Source of the DNA: Bactrocera neohumeralis
Lineage: Eukaryota; Arthropoda; Insecta; Diptera; Tephritidae
Assembly (NCBI RefSeq): GCF_024586455.1
Contig: NC_065921.1
Coordinates: forward strand, 65,225,528-65,289,527
Direction of reading: 5' to 3'
DNA: 64,000 nucleotides
The notes under the pieces: model-generated
What the model was told of the DNA's origin: nothing
Seen by the model: the letters and a program-made list of their open reading frames with translations, nothing else
The model's database searches: none
Made by a program: the position numbers and the translations under genes
Shown: one piece after another, positions 13,673-25,330 of the stretch
How the letters are laid out: each line of letters opens with the position of its first letter
How positions within the stretch are numbered: the stretch's first letter is position 1

Positions 13673-13997
13673 ACCTAACGGATAACGAAGGCATTAATTA
13701 CTGATAACCTATTGATGGCCGGTTAGTTAGCTATTACTTATCTTCTAGGGTAATTTCTAAAAGTAAAAGGTTAATGCCAATTAGTAAAATTATTTTTCCA
13801 GCGTTCTGGTAAGCTAGAGACAAAAAACAAACTGTCATTTTTCATTCACGAGCAGATGTTTTCTCAAATCAGCTGTTACCGGTATATACTAAATAAAAAA
13901 AACGCAAATAAACAAATATTATGCGATCACTGCCCTTCAACTATCAAAGAAATAACCAAAATACGAGTTCGACTAGGTTATCGGTCCAAATTTTGAA

Positions 13998-15358
13998 ATG
14001 ATAAACACGGGCAAATTAGCTGGACGCACTATATTTATTACAGGTTTAATATAATTTACTTCTATAATATTTTAAATATAAATATTAATTCATTCCTTGG
14101 ACGTTTGATTCGTCAAGGTGCATCACGCGGTATTGGTAAGGCAATAGCTATAAAAGCGGCTCGTGATGGTGCAAATATAGTGATAGCTGCTCGAACTACT
14201 GAAGAAAATCCTAAACTTCCTGGAACCATTTACACAGCTGCCCATGAGGTGGAGAAAGCAGGCGGGCGTGCACTTCCTTGTGCTGTAGATATACGTGATG
14301 AAGAGCAAGTGCGTGCCGCTGTTCATGATGCTGTTTCGAGATTTGGTGGTATTGACATTGTGGTTAATAATGCCTCCGCCATTTCTTTCTCCAGTACAGC
14401 GGCCACAAAAATAAACCATTTTGACATTATGCATCAAACCAATACACGTGGCGCTTTCATCGTATCACAAGAGTGTATGCCTTATTTGATACGAAGCGAA
14501 TATTCACATATTTTAAATATTGCCCCGCCTTTAAACTTGGATCCTAAATGGCTCTCAGCTCATTTAGGGTATACCATAGCAAAGTATGGTATGTCTATGT
14601 GTGTGCTAGGTATGTCATATGAGCTAAATGCTATGTCAGTGGCGGTAAATGCCTTGTGGCCCCGAACTTCAATATGCACAGAGAGAATCAAAGCTCTTAT
14701 GGGACCAGAATTTCTGAAGAGAACACGCAAAGTGGATATTATGGCAGATGCGGCGTATGCAGTGCTTATACGTGAGCCAAAAGAGTTTACTGGTCGTTTT
14801 CTAGTCGATGATGAAGTTTTAACGGAAGCTGGTGTAAAAGATCTCGATCAGTATGCTAACGACCCTACAGTCGCAGATGAATTGATGTATGAATCTTTCG
14901 TGGATATACCAAAAGAGAAAATTGTACCTTTTATTAATAGAGATATACCAGTATGGAAGTCTATATTGAAAGAAAGAAAACCGAAAGTAAATACACAAAA
15001 AGAGGAGAGAAAAATTTCAGGATTATTTGAAAAAATTGGACCGCTACTTTCAAATGAACTTGTTCAAAAAACATTAGCGATTTATCAATTTCATATAGTG
15101 GGTAATGAAGGTGGTGTTTGGTACATTGACCTAAAAAATGGTGCAGGTTCTTGTGGAAAAGGCGTACCGGAAGAGGAAGCGGATGCAACATTTGCAATAA
15201 CATCAGAGAATTTTGTCGAAATATTTTCCGGTAAAATGAAGCCGTCAACAGCACTTCTTATGGGTGAAATGAAAATATCGGGAGATTTGAGTAAAGCTCT
15301 TAAATTGGAGAAACTTACGAAAACACTTACGTCAAAAATGATTATAGATAAATTGTAG
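13998..15358 (+). CDS. HSDL2-like protein, divergent upstream tandem copy
   Basis: Two exons, 13998-14043 and 14118-15358 (intron 74 bp), give 428 aa. An N-terminal short-chain dehydrogenase domain is joined to a C-terminal SCP2 sterol-carrier domain (about residues 310-425), the HSDL2 layout. The nucleotide-binding TGASRGIG, NNAS and YTIAK (Y167, K171) are kept. The conserved ILNIS of HSDL2 reads ILNIA, so the presumed catalytic Ser151 is Ala. The C-terminus is SKMIIDKL, not a canonical peroxisomal SKL. Exon 1, its 46-nt length and intron phase are identical to those of the gene at 16097, so the pair arose by tandem duplication. The frame is fully open with a AATAAA 43 bp after the stop, so it is likely expressed, perhaps with altered activity or location. 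Confidence 0.9.
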
Positions 15359-15400
15359 TTATTTTTTATTTAACGTCTTGTTTGAAGTTTGTTCATATTG

Positions 15401-15406
15401 AATAAA
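15401..15406 (+). terminator. candidate polyadenylation signal, HSDL2 copy 1
   Basis: AATAAA 43 bp downstream of the stop codon at 15356-15358. Confidence 0.55.
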
Positions 15407-16096
15407 AAAGTATATAACAAAAGTATGGCAATTATTACGCAGCATTTTATTTGAACTTGAAACTGCAATACGTAGATTTTAAAAATCTTTATCATTATCA
15501 TTTTAATTTTAGACTTGAGGCAACCCTAATATATTTTAATTATTTGAATGTTTCGTTTTTATTGCATCTATTATCAAATAACTTCTCTGCTTTTCTCTTT
15601 GAAAATATATTCGTTTGTGTTTACATTTGCACTAGGTGGGGGGTCAAATTTATTACTGTCGTCATTATTGCTACGTCTGTGTTTAACGCTGTCCTGTTGT
15701 TTTTTGATAGCAAATGTGGGATTGTACTTATTTTAGCATACATACATACATGCATACAAATCTACATATGTTGTATGATTACAGGTTCGCACAATGGATT
15801 GTATTCCTAAAATATATCAGTTTGCCTCTGGTACAAAGTCTTATGATTCTCTCTCTTCTATATCTGTTCATGTTTACGTTTTTTCTTTTACCTCTGTGAT
15901 TGTTGCTATCATTTAATTATGCTGCTTCTGCTTCTACTTCAGACGCCGCGGTCCAATTGTGTACTTTGGACTCTGCTTTTGTTGACTTCATTGTTTGACC
16001 AACCAATTTTTTGACATTTAAAAAACAAACGCGCAACGGAGTGGTCGCTATAAATTAGCACTTATTTTAATAGCAAATTAAAGGAAAAAACTTAAA
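15407..16096 (+). other. intergenic between HSDL2 copies
   Basis: About 690 bp holding the promoter of the downstream copy. Overlapping short frames at 15451-15899 are hydrophobic by composition (T-rich DNA) and were not called. No repeat recognised. Confidence 0.4.
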
Positions 16097-17403
16097 ATGA
16101 TTAATACAGGGAAACTAGCTGGACGCACACTTTTTATTACTGGTGAGGGCGCATATTAAAGTTTTCATGAAAATTAAACTAACAAAAGTGGGTCAACTTT
16201 CTTTTTGCAGGTGCGTCGCGCGGAATTGGCAAAGCTATTGCACTAAAAGCGGCACGTGATGGTGCAAACATCATCGTCGCTGCTAAAACAAGCACACCAC
16301 ATCCCAAATTGCCAGGTACAATTTATACAGCGGCTGAAGAAATTGAAAAGGTTGGTGGTCGTGCACACCCCTGTGTTGTAGATGTACGCGACGAGCAGCA
16401 AGTACGCTCAGCTGTTCAGGATGCTGTCGCGAAATTCGGTGGTATTGATATTCTCATAAATAATGCATCTGCCATTTCACTCACTGGTACGCTGGATACA
16501 GATATGAAGCGTTATGATCTTATGCATCATATTAACACACGTGGCACTTTCCTTGTATCAAAGGAATGTTTACCATATTTGACGAAGAGTAATCATGCAC
16601 ACATATTGAATATTTCACCGCCTTTAAATTTGAATCCGATCTGGTTTGCTCCACATGTGGCCTATACAATGGCCAAATATGGTATGTCTATGTGTGTGCT
16701 GGGTATGGCAGAAGAATTCCGTTCTGCCAAAGTGGCCGTAAACGCGTTATGGCCACGAACTGCTATACACACGGCTGCCATAGAAATGTTGACTGGGCCA
16801 GATAGTTTAAATGTATCGCGAAAAGTTGATATCATGGCAGATGCCGCTTATGCAGTTTTGGTGCGTGAACCTACTCAGTGTACAGGACGTTTTCTTATTG
16901 ACGATGAAGTCTTAACCGAAGCTGGTGTCACGGATTTGAAACAATACGCCTGCAATCCTGAATATGCCGATAAATTAATGCCCGATTTCTTTTTGGATAT
17001 TCCCGAGAATGAACTCAATGCAATTAAAGAAGATATTAAGCAAAGAAAATCTGAAGGTGCATCTTCCGGTCAAATACCGGCATTATTTGGAAAGATTGAA
17101 ACATTGCTTTCACCAGAACTGGTGCAAAAAACGCAGGCTGTTTTCCAATTCAATATTGAAGGAGAAGAAAAAGGCACATGGCATTTGGATTTAAAAAATG
17201 GAACAGGCTCATGCGGTAGTGGTGAACCAAAGATTTCACCTGATGCAACTTTAACAATGAAAGCTAATAACTTCCATGATATGTTTTCGGGAAAACTAAA
17301 GGCTGCAACTGCATATATGACAGGAAAACTAAAAATTTCCGGTGACTTGAATAAGGCAATGAAACTGGAGAAGCTTATGCGTTCACTAAAATCAAAATTA
17401 TAG
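16097..17403 (+). CDS. HSDL2: hydroxysteroid dehydrogenase-like protein 2 (canonical copy)
   Basis: Two exons, 16097-16142 and 16211-17403 (intron 68 bp), give 412 aa, the usual insect/vertebrate size. SDR motifs: TGASRGIG at about residues 15-22, NNAS at about 99-102, presumed Ser151 in ILNISPPLNLNP, Y167 and K171 in YTMAKYG. The SCP2 domain follows a variable linker (about 255-410). The protein ends KSKL, a canonical PTS1 peroxisomal import signal. The family is peroxisomal/mitochondrial and tied to fatty-acid or sterol metabolism; the substrate is not known from sequence. It lies 738 bp after the stop of the diverged copy, same strand. Confidence 0.94.
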
Positions 17404-17484
17404 ACTTTGGTAATTGTTATGACCTGAGGTTTGCTAGTGATAAGTTGCATTTTTTATGTTAAATATAGGTTTAATTTACTTTTT

Positions 17485-17490
17485 AATAAA
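17485..17490 (+). terminator. candidate polyadenylation signal, HSDL2 copy 2
   Basis: AATAAA 82 bp after the stop codon. Confidence 0.5.
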
Positions 17491-18026
17491 TATTTTATTT
17501 GTAAACCGTTGTTTATTCACTTACATGCATACATAAATATATGCATATGTGCCTTCCGAACGAAGTTGTAGATTAGACAATACAAATTTTTGACTTTTTT
17601 GTATTATATTATTTGTAATTGTTCCGATTTGGTCAAATTTGTTTGGAAAATATCATAAAATGTGTGTTTAGATATACTTAAAAATAAAAACAACGAGCTA
17701 TTCACCGAAGTTTTGAATAGATATTACAAATCATTTTAAATCAAATATTGAAGAACGGCATTAAATTGATAATTCATATATATCTTAAAAACTTTTAATG
17801 AATGAAATAAGTAATTCACCATGTTTTATAGGTTTTGTTAAGTTTAAGCGAAGCAACAAGTTGAATAGAAAAATTTTCCATCGTCTTACAACACTATTTA
17901 TTTTTCTTCTTCTTCCTTTCAGTGCGTCATCAAATCACAGTTAATTGCCGCTAAATTACATGCAAATACAACCAAAACCTCTGATTACCCAAATTATTTC
18001 TTTTAATTTCAAAAGTATTTGATAAA
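17491..18026 (+). other. intergenic, promoter region of shutdown
   Basis: AT-rich, no coding sequence. A short T/C-rich stretch at about 17900-17922 precedes the shutdown start by about 100 bp. Confidence 0.35.
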
Positions 18027-19517
18027 ATGGAGGAAGAAACTTTACCTGGGAGCTGCAACTTTCTAAAGGACCCATTATCAATAAGGTAACTACATTTTAA
18101 ATTGTAGTAATACGCAAATAATATAATCATTCATTCATTGCAGCGATCTCGTTGGTCCTGGCACAACATTTGAGATTAACACAAACTTTGATGAGGGCTT
18201 CAGCAACGATATATTCGATGAATTAAATTTAGGTTCTGATGAGGAAGATGATGAAAAGTCGGCTGTAGATCACACAACACTGGTTTCGCCGTGGACAAAA
18301 ACATTTGATGAACTGCGTCAACAAATGGTGCAGATAAATGAACACATTTACAAAAAAATTACACAGCCGGGATTAGCAGAAAACGGTGAAGTGCCGTTAA
18401 ATGCACGTGTGTGTATACGATATAATGCCTACTGGGAAGGTGAAGGGGCACCTTTTGATTCATCATTTTTGCGTGGCTCCTCGTATCAATTCTATACTGG
18501 ACGAAATGAAGTAATCGAAGGATTAGAGGAAGCAGTGCGCACCATGTATCGTGGCGAACAGGCACAATTCGTAATTTCACATCATTTACTCTTCCGTGAA
18601 ATTGGTTGTCCGCCACGCATAAAACCAAGTGCCGATGGACTCTTTATAATAGAATTAGTTTCATTCAATGCCGTTGGTGATTTAGAGGCAGATAAAAACT
18701 TAACCGATGAAGAACGAGGCAAATATTCCATAGTAATTGAAAAAATACGTGAAGTACATCTCAAAGGTCTAGATTTCTTCGGACAAGGCTTATACAAAAA
18801 TGCTTTTCGCGCTTTTGAGAAAGCAGTAAGTTTGCTGAACAGCTGTCATTTGGCGAACGAGCAAGAGGAGAAAGAGCAAACAGCATTTTTATTGAAACTA
18901 TATACAAACTTAGCAGTTTGTTATAATAAAGTTAATCTACCAACAAAGGCTTGCATTATGTGCAAAGAAATACGCCAGTTGACTAACAATAAACCCTCGT
19001 GTAAAGCATTATTTCAAGAAGGACGTGCATTACTACTGCTGGGTAAGTTTTTTTTTTTTTTAATATTTTTATGTATGCTTTTTGGCAAATATGTTTGGTT
19101 GCTATTGTAGGCGAGTATGAACGCGCACGGCAGATACTTATACGCTCCCAACGCATGGAGCCGCAAAACGAAGATATCAGTCGGGAGCTGAAAATATTGG
19201 AAGAACGTTATGCAAAATACAAAGAAAACGAGCGCAGCATTTGGACAAAAGCAATGGGTATAATAAAGAAGAATGATGTCGGCAAACAAGGTGATACTGG
19301 TAGCGCCGAGACGCCCAGCATCTTCGAACAAGAAATGGCAGAACTAATGAAAAGTTTCAAGGAAAACATGGATTTGAATAATTTCAACTTACCAACTGGT
19401 TTAACTAAAAGTGAAATAAAAACTGTAGATGAGCTAGCGCAGAGCATGGATCTAAAACTAACGCTTTCACCGCTAGACAATGCAACCTATACGCTAAGTA
19501 AAGTAAATAAAAAATAA
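18027..19517 (+). CDS. shu: shutdown: FKBP-TPR co-chaperone of the piRNA pathway
   Basis: Three exons, 18027-18085, 18144-19042 and 19111-19517, give 454 aa, matching the known fly protein in size. Order of parts: short N-terminus, acidic patch (GSDEEDDEK, about residues 60-70), FKBP-type domain (about 85-195, with VIEGLEEAVRTMYRGEQA), then tetratricopeptide repeats (about 205-345, starting near IREVHLKGLDFFGQGLYKNA), and a charged C-terminus. In Drosophila, Shutdown is an Hsp90-linked co-chaperone needed for piRNA loading and germline transposon silencing, and its FKBP domain is thought not to be an active prolyl isomerase. All borders are GT-AG and the frame is intact. The start is the first ATG, with its exon ending in GTAACT. 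Confidence 0.93.
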
Positions 19518-19688
19518 ATTAGACTGCTAAAGCAGACTAAGAAGATTGAATGAAATTATAGCAAAAATGTTCAATATATTTTTGCACCAAAGAAAAATAA
19601 GTTTATACATAACAATATTAGTGCGTAAGAACAGAGTGCTAAATTTATGCGCCCATTTTTTTTATGCAAAACAATTACTAGTAAATAC

Positions 19689-19694
19689 AATAAA
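19689..19694 (+). terminator. candidate polyadenylation signal of shutdown
   Basis: AATAAA about 170 bp after the stop; other AATAAA copies follow at about 19768 and 19826-19865, so the true site is uncertain. Confidence 0.35.
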
Positions 19695-22600
19695 AATTGT
19701 ATTGGTAAAATCTGTAAAGGAAAATTACTTTTTATTCACTAGTTTAAAAAACTGCTCAGCGACCACAATAAAAAATATAATAAGTTTGAAAATTAATATT
19801 CATGTACTCGTATAAGCTTAGAAATAATAAAAAAAAACCTGAACTTTTAAAAAATCGAATAATAAATGTTGAACTATGAAAATTGCATTGAAACACTTTT
19901 TGTTTTTATTTTTAGTTAAAACGCATAAATGTATTTCATTATTTATGTATAATTCACAAATAATACTAATACGGTTTCTTACTTAATTTTACTCTTCAAG
20001 TTTTTATTACTTGATTTTTTGTTTAATATTGCAACACAATTTCACATTTTTAAATTGTTATTAACTTAACACATTTATTTGTATTTGTAATAATAAGCAT
20101 TTGTGTACACACAAGCCTTTGGGTAATTTTTTTTTATTTTTCTGTTTCTCTTATATTTATCTACATAGTATATGCATGTAGCTAAACCCACATTTAATTG
20201 TTAGTTACTGTTACTAAATTTTACTTCGGTTAATTTTTTAGCTTTTGTATTAAACTAATTATTATTATTATTTTAGTTTTTATGTATGTATTCCGTTTTT
20301 CTGCATATTCTATTTATTATATTTAGTTTATTTATAATTATTTTTTATTATTATAACTTTTATATAACGTTATTAACTACTTTTTATTTATAATTGCCTC
20401 ATATTGATTATGTTAGCTTATTTTCGAGCTTTTTGAGATGCATCATTAATTGTACTTAATTTAATTTAACATAATTTATTTCAACTAAATATGTATTTAT
20501 ATTGTACATACATATACAAACATGTATATATACATATGTATGTATATATTTGATTTTGATTGAACGCATTTTTCACTAATAATTTCGTTTTTTTTTGTTT
20601 TGCTTTTTACTAATCTTTTATCAAAATTATTAAATTGGTGCATTAGCCCAATTTCATTTACTTAAATTGTGTTCCAAGTTGCTCTAAATAATTTGCATAA
20701 GCTACGTAATTAATTTATCGTTTTTAAAATTATTTTTCTTTTTTATAAACACATAAATAAAATTAAGTTATAGTCTTCTATAAATTGCTTGGCTTTTGAG
20801 CATTTTTGTAATATTATACTATATGGGTCGTTTCACTTTAATAGTTTGCTATGTATGTATGTATCTGTCTAATGCATTTTTTTTCTTAACTCTTATTTTA
20901 AAACATAAGTATATGTGCATATGTTTTAAATTTTTCGTGCATTTTAACAAAAATTATATTTTTTTATGATTTTGCATGGGACTAAATTTTTATATGATGC
21001 GTCGTTATTCCGAGCCAATATTGTTATTTTTTGATTTGAGTTAATTTCTTTATTTATTTTTATTTTTATTTTTTCTTTTAATTTCACTGTATTATTCCAA
21101 CACAATTATAAAGAGTAAAATATTACTTTTGCATAGGAAAGTCACTTATAAATATGTATATAGACATACATATGGATTTGGTATATAAAGATAAAAAATC
21201 ATAAAAGATATATTGTTTGTGTATATATTGTATATAAATAACTAAATGTGAATGAGAATTCGGAAAACAAAATACAAGTTTTACAAAAAAATGTGATTTA
21301 TTTTTAATTAATTGTCAATAAAATTATGATTTTTAAATCGAGCGAATCCGAATAAGAACGCGTATGGAAAAATTGATTAATAAAATTTAACTAAAAATTA
21401 ATGTTTACACTTTTTCACATCCAATTCATACATATCCATTTTTAAATTGGTATTTTTTTATTGAAGACACTATAACAAGCTCATAAATAAAATTGTATGT
21501 AATTTTAAAAAGGCGAAACAAAACGGAACCAATATAAATAAGATTAAAATTGAAAAGTAATTAAAAGAATTAACACAAAATATAAGAATAAAATGAAATA
21601 ATATTAAAAACATAAAGAAACCTAAAAAAATATTTAAAATATATTAAAAAATAATAATAATTAATAAAATATTAAAAAAAACTTAAAAAAAATAATTTTT
21701 AAATATCAAAAATTACTAAAACAGTAAACACAAAATATAATTAACATTAAAATTAAATCATAGTGAAAGAAATAAAAAAATAAAGAATCTTAAAGAAATA
21801 TTTAAAAACAATAAAAAAATAAAAATAAATAAAAAACTAAAAATTACTTAAAAGAAAATTGATAAAAAACAAACGCAGAAAACAATTGACATCAAAATTT
21901 AATAATGGTGAAAGAAATAAAAGAAAAAAAATTAAAAAAACTAAAAATTTAAAAATTAATAAAAAAATATAAATAATAAAATTAAATAAAAATTGTACAA
22001 AAAAATAAATCTAAAATAAGAACAAGAAATAAAAAAATATGTAAAAAATTAAGAAAATTAATAATAATAAAATTAAAAAATAGAATTTAAAAAAATTTCG
22101 AGACAGCTAACAAAGAAATTATTACTAAGCAAATATTTTTAAACCATACATTAATTACAAATATATGTATGTAAAATCAAAGATATTTTATAGTTTAACA
22201 ACATTTTTAATTTAAGTTACATATGTACATCGTTTGCTCAGCGTGATAAATTAAACAAAAATATAACATTCGACAACATATTAGTATACAAAAGTTTATA
22301 ACTAAAATTAAAAAAATATATATTATTTGTCATTCATTCATTTCCTTTATAATAATAAAGTTGAGCACATTAAGCACAAACAATAAAATATCTTTGTAAG
22401 TGGAGTAAGAAAAATTATAGTATAATAAAAAAGTAGTAAATGTAAATGTAAAGTGAAACAATTTTGTGAGAGGAAAAAAAGAAAGAAAATAATCGATCAG
22501 TATAATTATTAATGAACAGCTTTATAAATTGCAGCGAGCAACGAAATCATAAATGCTTAAAAAGTACTGAATAATTTTTTGATTCTCTTGTTATCAAATG

Positions 22601-23636
22601 TTATAAATTAGACTAATGTTACGAATTGTTTATTGCCTTAGCAATAATGGCTTCGAAAACGTGCTGTAGTAGTAAATATTTGCAGCTCTTAATGCAACAT
22701 TTATTTTTGCATAACTACTTAACTAATATATTTTATATATACATATGTATGTTGTTTATATAAATTTTCTTGAATTGACGCACACTATTTGCATTAACTT
22801 TATTGATTTCGTCATAAGTGGCTTTATTTGCAAACAAAAATAACCATTTAATAGTATTCAATTTATAAGCTTTTATGTTTAATTTTTTATTTTTTATAAT
22901 TTTTTTAATTATAGTTTTAAAGTAATTAATTTTTGTTAAATTTGTTATTTTTTTTATTCATAATTTTAAAGTAATTATTTTTTTACTTTAGCGCTAACGT
23001 TTTTATAATCGCCATACATTTGTATTTGCATGTTTTTTATTTTATAAAATTAAGTTTTCTTAAATTTCAGTATTTGTGTTACACACAAACACAATTACTT
23101 GGTTTTATTAAATTTTATATTATCTGCAAACTTGCAGCAAGCATATTGTACATGCTTCGTTAATATTTATGACTACTTGTATTTAAAAAACAAGGCATAC
23201 AAATTTTTTTTGATTTATTTTTCTTGTGTGTATCTTTACTATTTTCATTGTAGCTATAATATACTAGTTCATTGTTCTATAAATACAATTTTAACTTATA
23301 TTATGTAACAGCCATTTAAAGTTTGTTTCAATGTGTGTATATACTTTTATTTATTTTTTTTTACTTACATACATATATGTATGTGGAACAGTTCACTTAC
23401 TTTATGCAACCAATTTTGAGGACTTAATACCAGATAAATTAATGGAGACTTATTGGAACAAAATACTGTTTTCGAAATGTGAATTAAAGTCTGGAAGACA
23501 TTAGGTTGCAAATTGGAAGAAGTTGTAAACATTTTTATTGGTTTGAAAATGAAGAAATTGAAGTTAGTTTTGAAATAAAGTATGTATATTTCAATAAATA
23601 TATGTGTAAAAATTTATTTTATATTTAATAAAATAA
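19695..23636. other. extremely AT-rich gene desert with strand asymmetry
   Basis: No gene found. About 19900-21080 is T-rich on the plus strand, whereas about 21240-22100 is strongly A-rich with runs of AAATAAAAA type. This may be degenerate simple repeat or 3' flanking DNA. Short frames (for example 23099-23308) are compositional. Confidence 0.5.
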
Positions 23637-23925
23637 CAACAAGAAAAAATGTTAACTTTGGCTGCACCAAACCCATAATACCCTGCACAGGCGCATGCTT
23701 TACAGCATAAAAGGTTATAAAAAGGTCGCTATCGTGATTTTGATCGGTCAGTTTATATGACAGCTATAATCTATAGTAGTCCGATCTAAACAATGTCTTT
23801 GCAGATTGTAGCGGTACCTTTGTTGATAATCTATATCAAATTTTATGAACATACTTTGTCAAATAAAAAAGTTTTCCATACATGGACTTCAGTTTGAACG
23901 GTCAGTTTGTATGACAGGCAAACTT
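23637..23925 (+). mobile_element. hairpin-ended element family A, copy 2 (truncated)
   Basis: Starts AACAAGAAAAAATGTT followed by TTTGGCTGCACCAAA and CCCTGCACAGG, matching the left end of the 13083 copy, including the later phrases AGTTTATATGACAGCTATAAT and GTTTTCCATACA. The right end is missing or unrecognisable after about 23925. Confidence 0.65.
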
Positions 23926-24429
23926 AATAACAATAAAATAAATAAAAATGGCGTACTCCAAAATAAAATTAAAATCAATATAAGAATTAAATTTAAAGTA
24001 AAACGTTGGATAAAACAAAAATCTACCTACTTGTATATATTAAAAAAAAAATCATAAATAATTATAATAATAATTACTAAAATAAAAGTTTGTACAAATA
24101 ATCAATTTAATATCGATTTAATAACTAATAATAAAATATAATGAAAATAATAGCATTTAATTTGATATGGTTATATAGAAAACAAAATGGTAGGATAAAA
24201 AAAATGAAATTATAAGATTAATAATAATAATGTGAATAATAAAAATATTTAAGAAAATTTGAATTTATGAAGATCAATATTTTAAGTAATAAATTAGAGA
24301 AATCTAATTGTTTAGAATAATAAATGTTTTCTTTATATTTTTTTCCAAAAATTAAAAAAATAAATTTTTCATAATTTGGTTTAATTTATAATTGAAAGCA
24401 ATTTTAATTTTATTATATAATTTTTTTTG
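23926..24429. other. AT-rich, start of duplicated desert segment
   Basis: No gene. 24230-24420 resembles 26720-27000 (shared landmarks AAGTAATAAATTAG and GTTTAATTTATAATT). Confidence 0.4.
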
Positions 24430-25330
24430 TCATTATAAATAATTAAAATATATTTTTTGTGTATATAATACATATTTCAAATTGTAAAATATTAAAAATT
24501 ATGTTGAAGTTGAGAAAAGAAAAACAATACAATTTTAAGATAGTTCAGTCAATTAATATTGTTAAATGTGGAAAATAAATAAATTTCATTTAATAAGCTA
24601 TACAATTGATTTATTTTTAATATATTTATTTTTCTATCAACCATACAGAGAACAACAAAAAAGAGATATCGTTATATAGAAACAAAATTAAATTTAATAT
24701 TATAAATAAATAAAATGTTTTTGTATATAATACATATATTAAACTATGAAATAAAAAAAATTAAATTAAAAAAAGCAAAACAATTTTAAGCTATTTTAAT
24801 AAATTAATATTTTTAAGTGTGGTTTATTTATTTTCCATTTAATAATTTATGTTTTCATTTTATTTATTTTTTTAGTATTTATTTTTGCATGGTTGATATA
24901 AAACAACAAAAATATGAAATAAAAAAAGAAGTAATAAATAATAAAGTTAATATTTTATACAAACAAAATTTTTGCGTATTCAACAAACATTTTAATTTGT
25001 TTAATATTAAAAAAAAATAGAAAAAATAGGTAATAAAATTTTAAGGCTTTTTGCATAAATTGATATTTTTAAGTACCTATAATAAATAAATAAATTTCAT
25101 TTAATAAACTATGTGATTGATTTGTTTTTTCTTCAATATATTTATTTTTGTATGGTTGTTATAGAATAACAAAAATATGATATTGCTATATAAAAAAAAA
25201 AAATTGAATAAAAGTTAAAAAATAAAGAATAATCATAAATATGGTAAAATTAAATTAAATTAATCAATTATATAATTGTTTTGCTTTTTCTATAAATATA
25301 TTTATTAATTTTTCATAAAAAATAACCATG
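24430..25330. repeat. degenerate tandem repeat, period about 255 bp, about 3 units
   Basis: Landmarks recur in order. AATTTTAAG occurs at 24531, 24782 and 25037 (spacings 251 and 255), each time followed by an AATTAATATT- or AATTGATATT-like word about 20 bp later. TCATTTAATAAGCTAT / CCATTTAATAATTTAT / TCATTTAATAAACTAT follow, then TATTTATTTTT and CAACCATAC / CATGGTTGATAT / TATGGTTGTTAT. GTATATAATACATAT marks the first two units at 24459 and 24722. Units are AT-rich and diverged by point changes and small indels. Confidence 0.65.

Noticed and set aside
15451..15899. Three overlapping hydrophobic frames between the HSDL2 genes
   Set aside because: Composition-driven in T-rich DNA; no signal peptide plus conserved body, no relatives recognised.
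18359..18628. Minus-strand frame overlapping shutdown
   Set aside because: Antisense shadow of the FKBP-domain exon.
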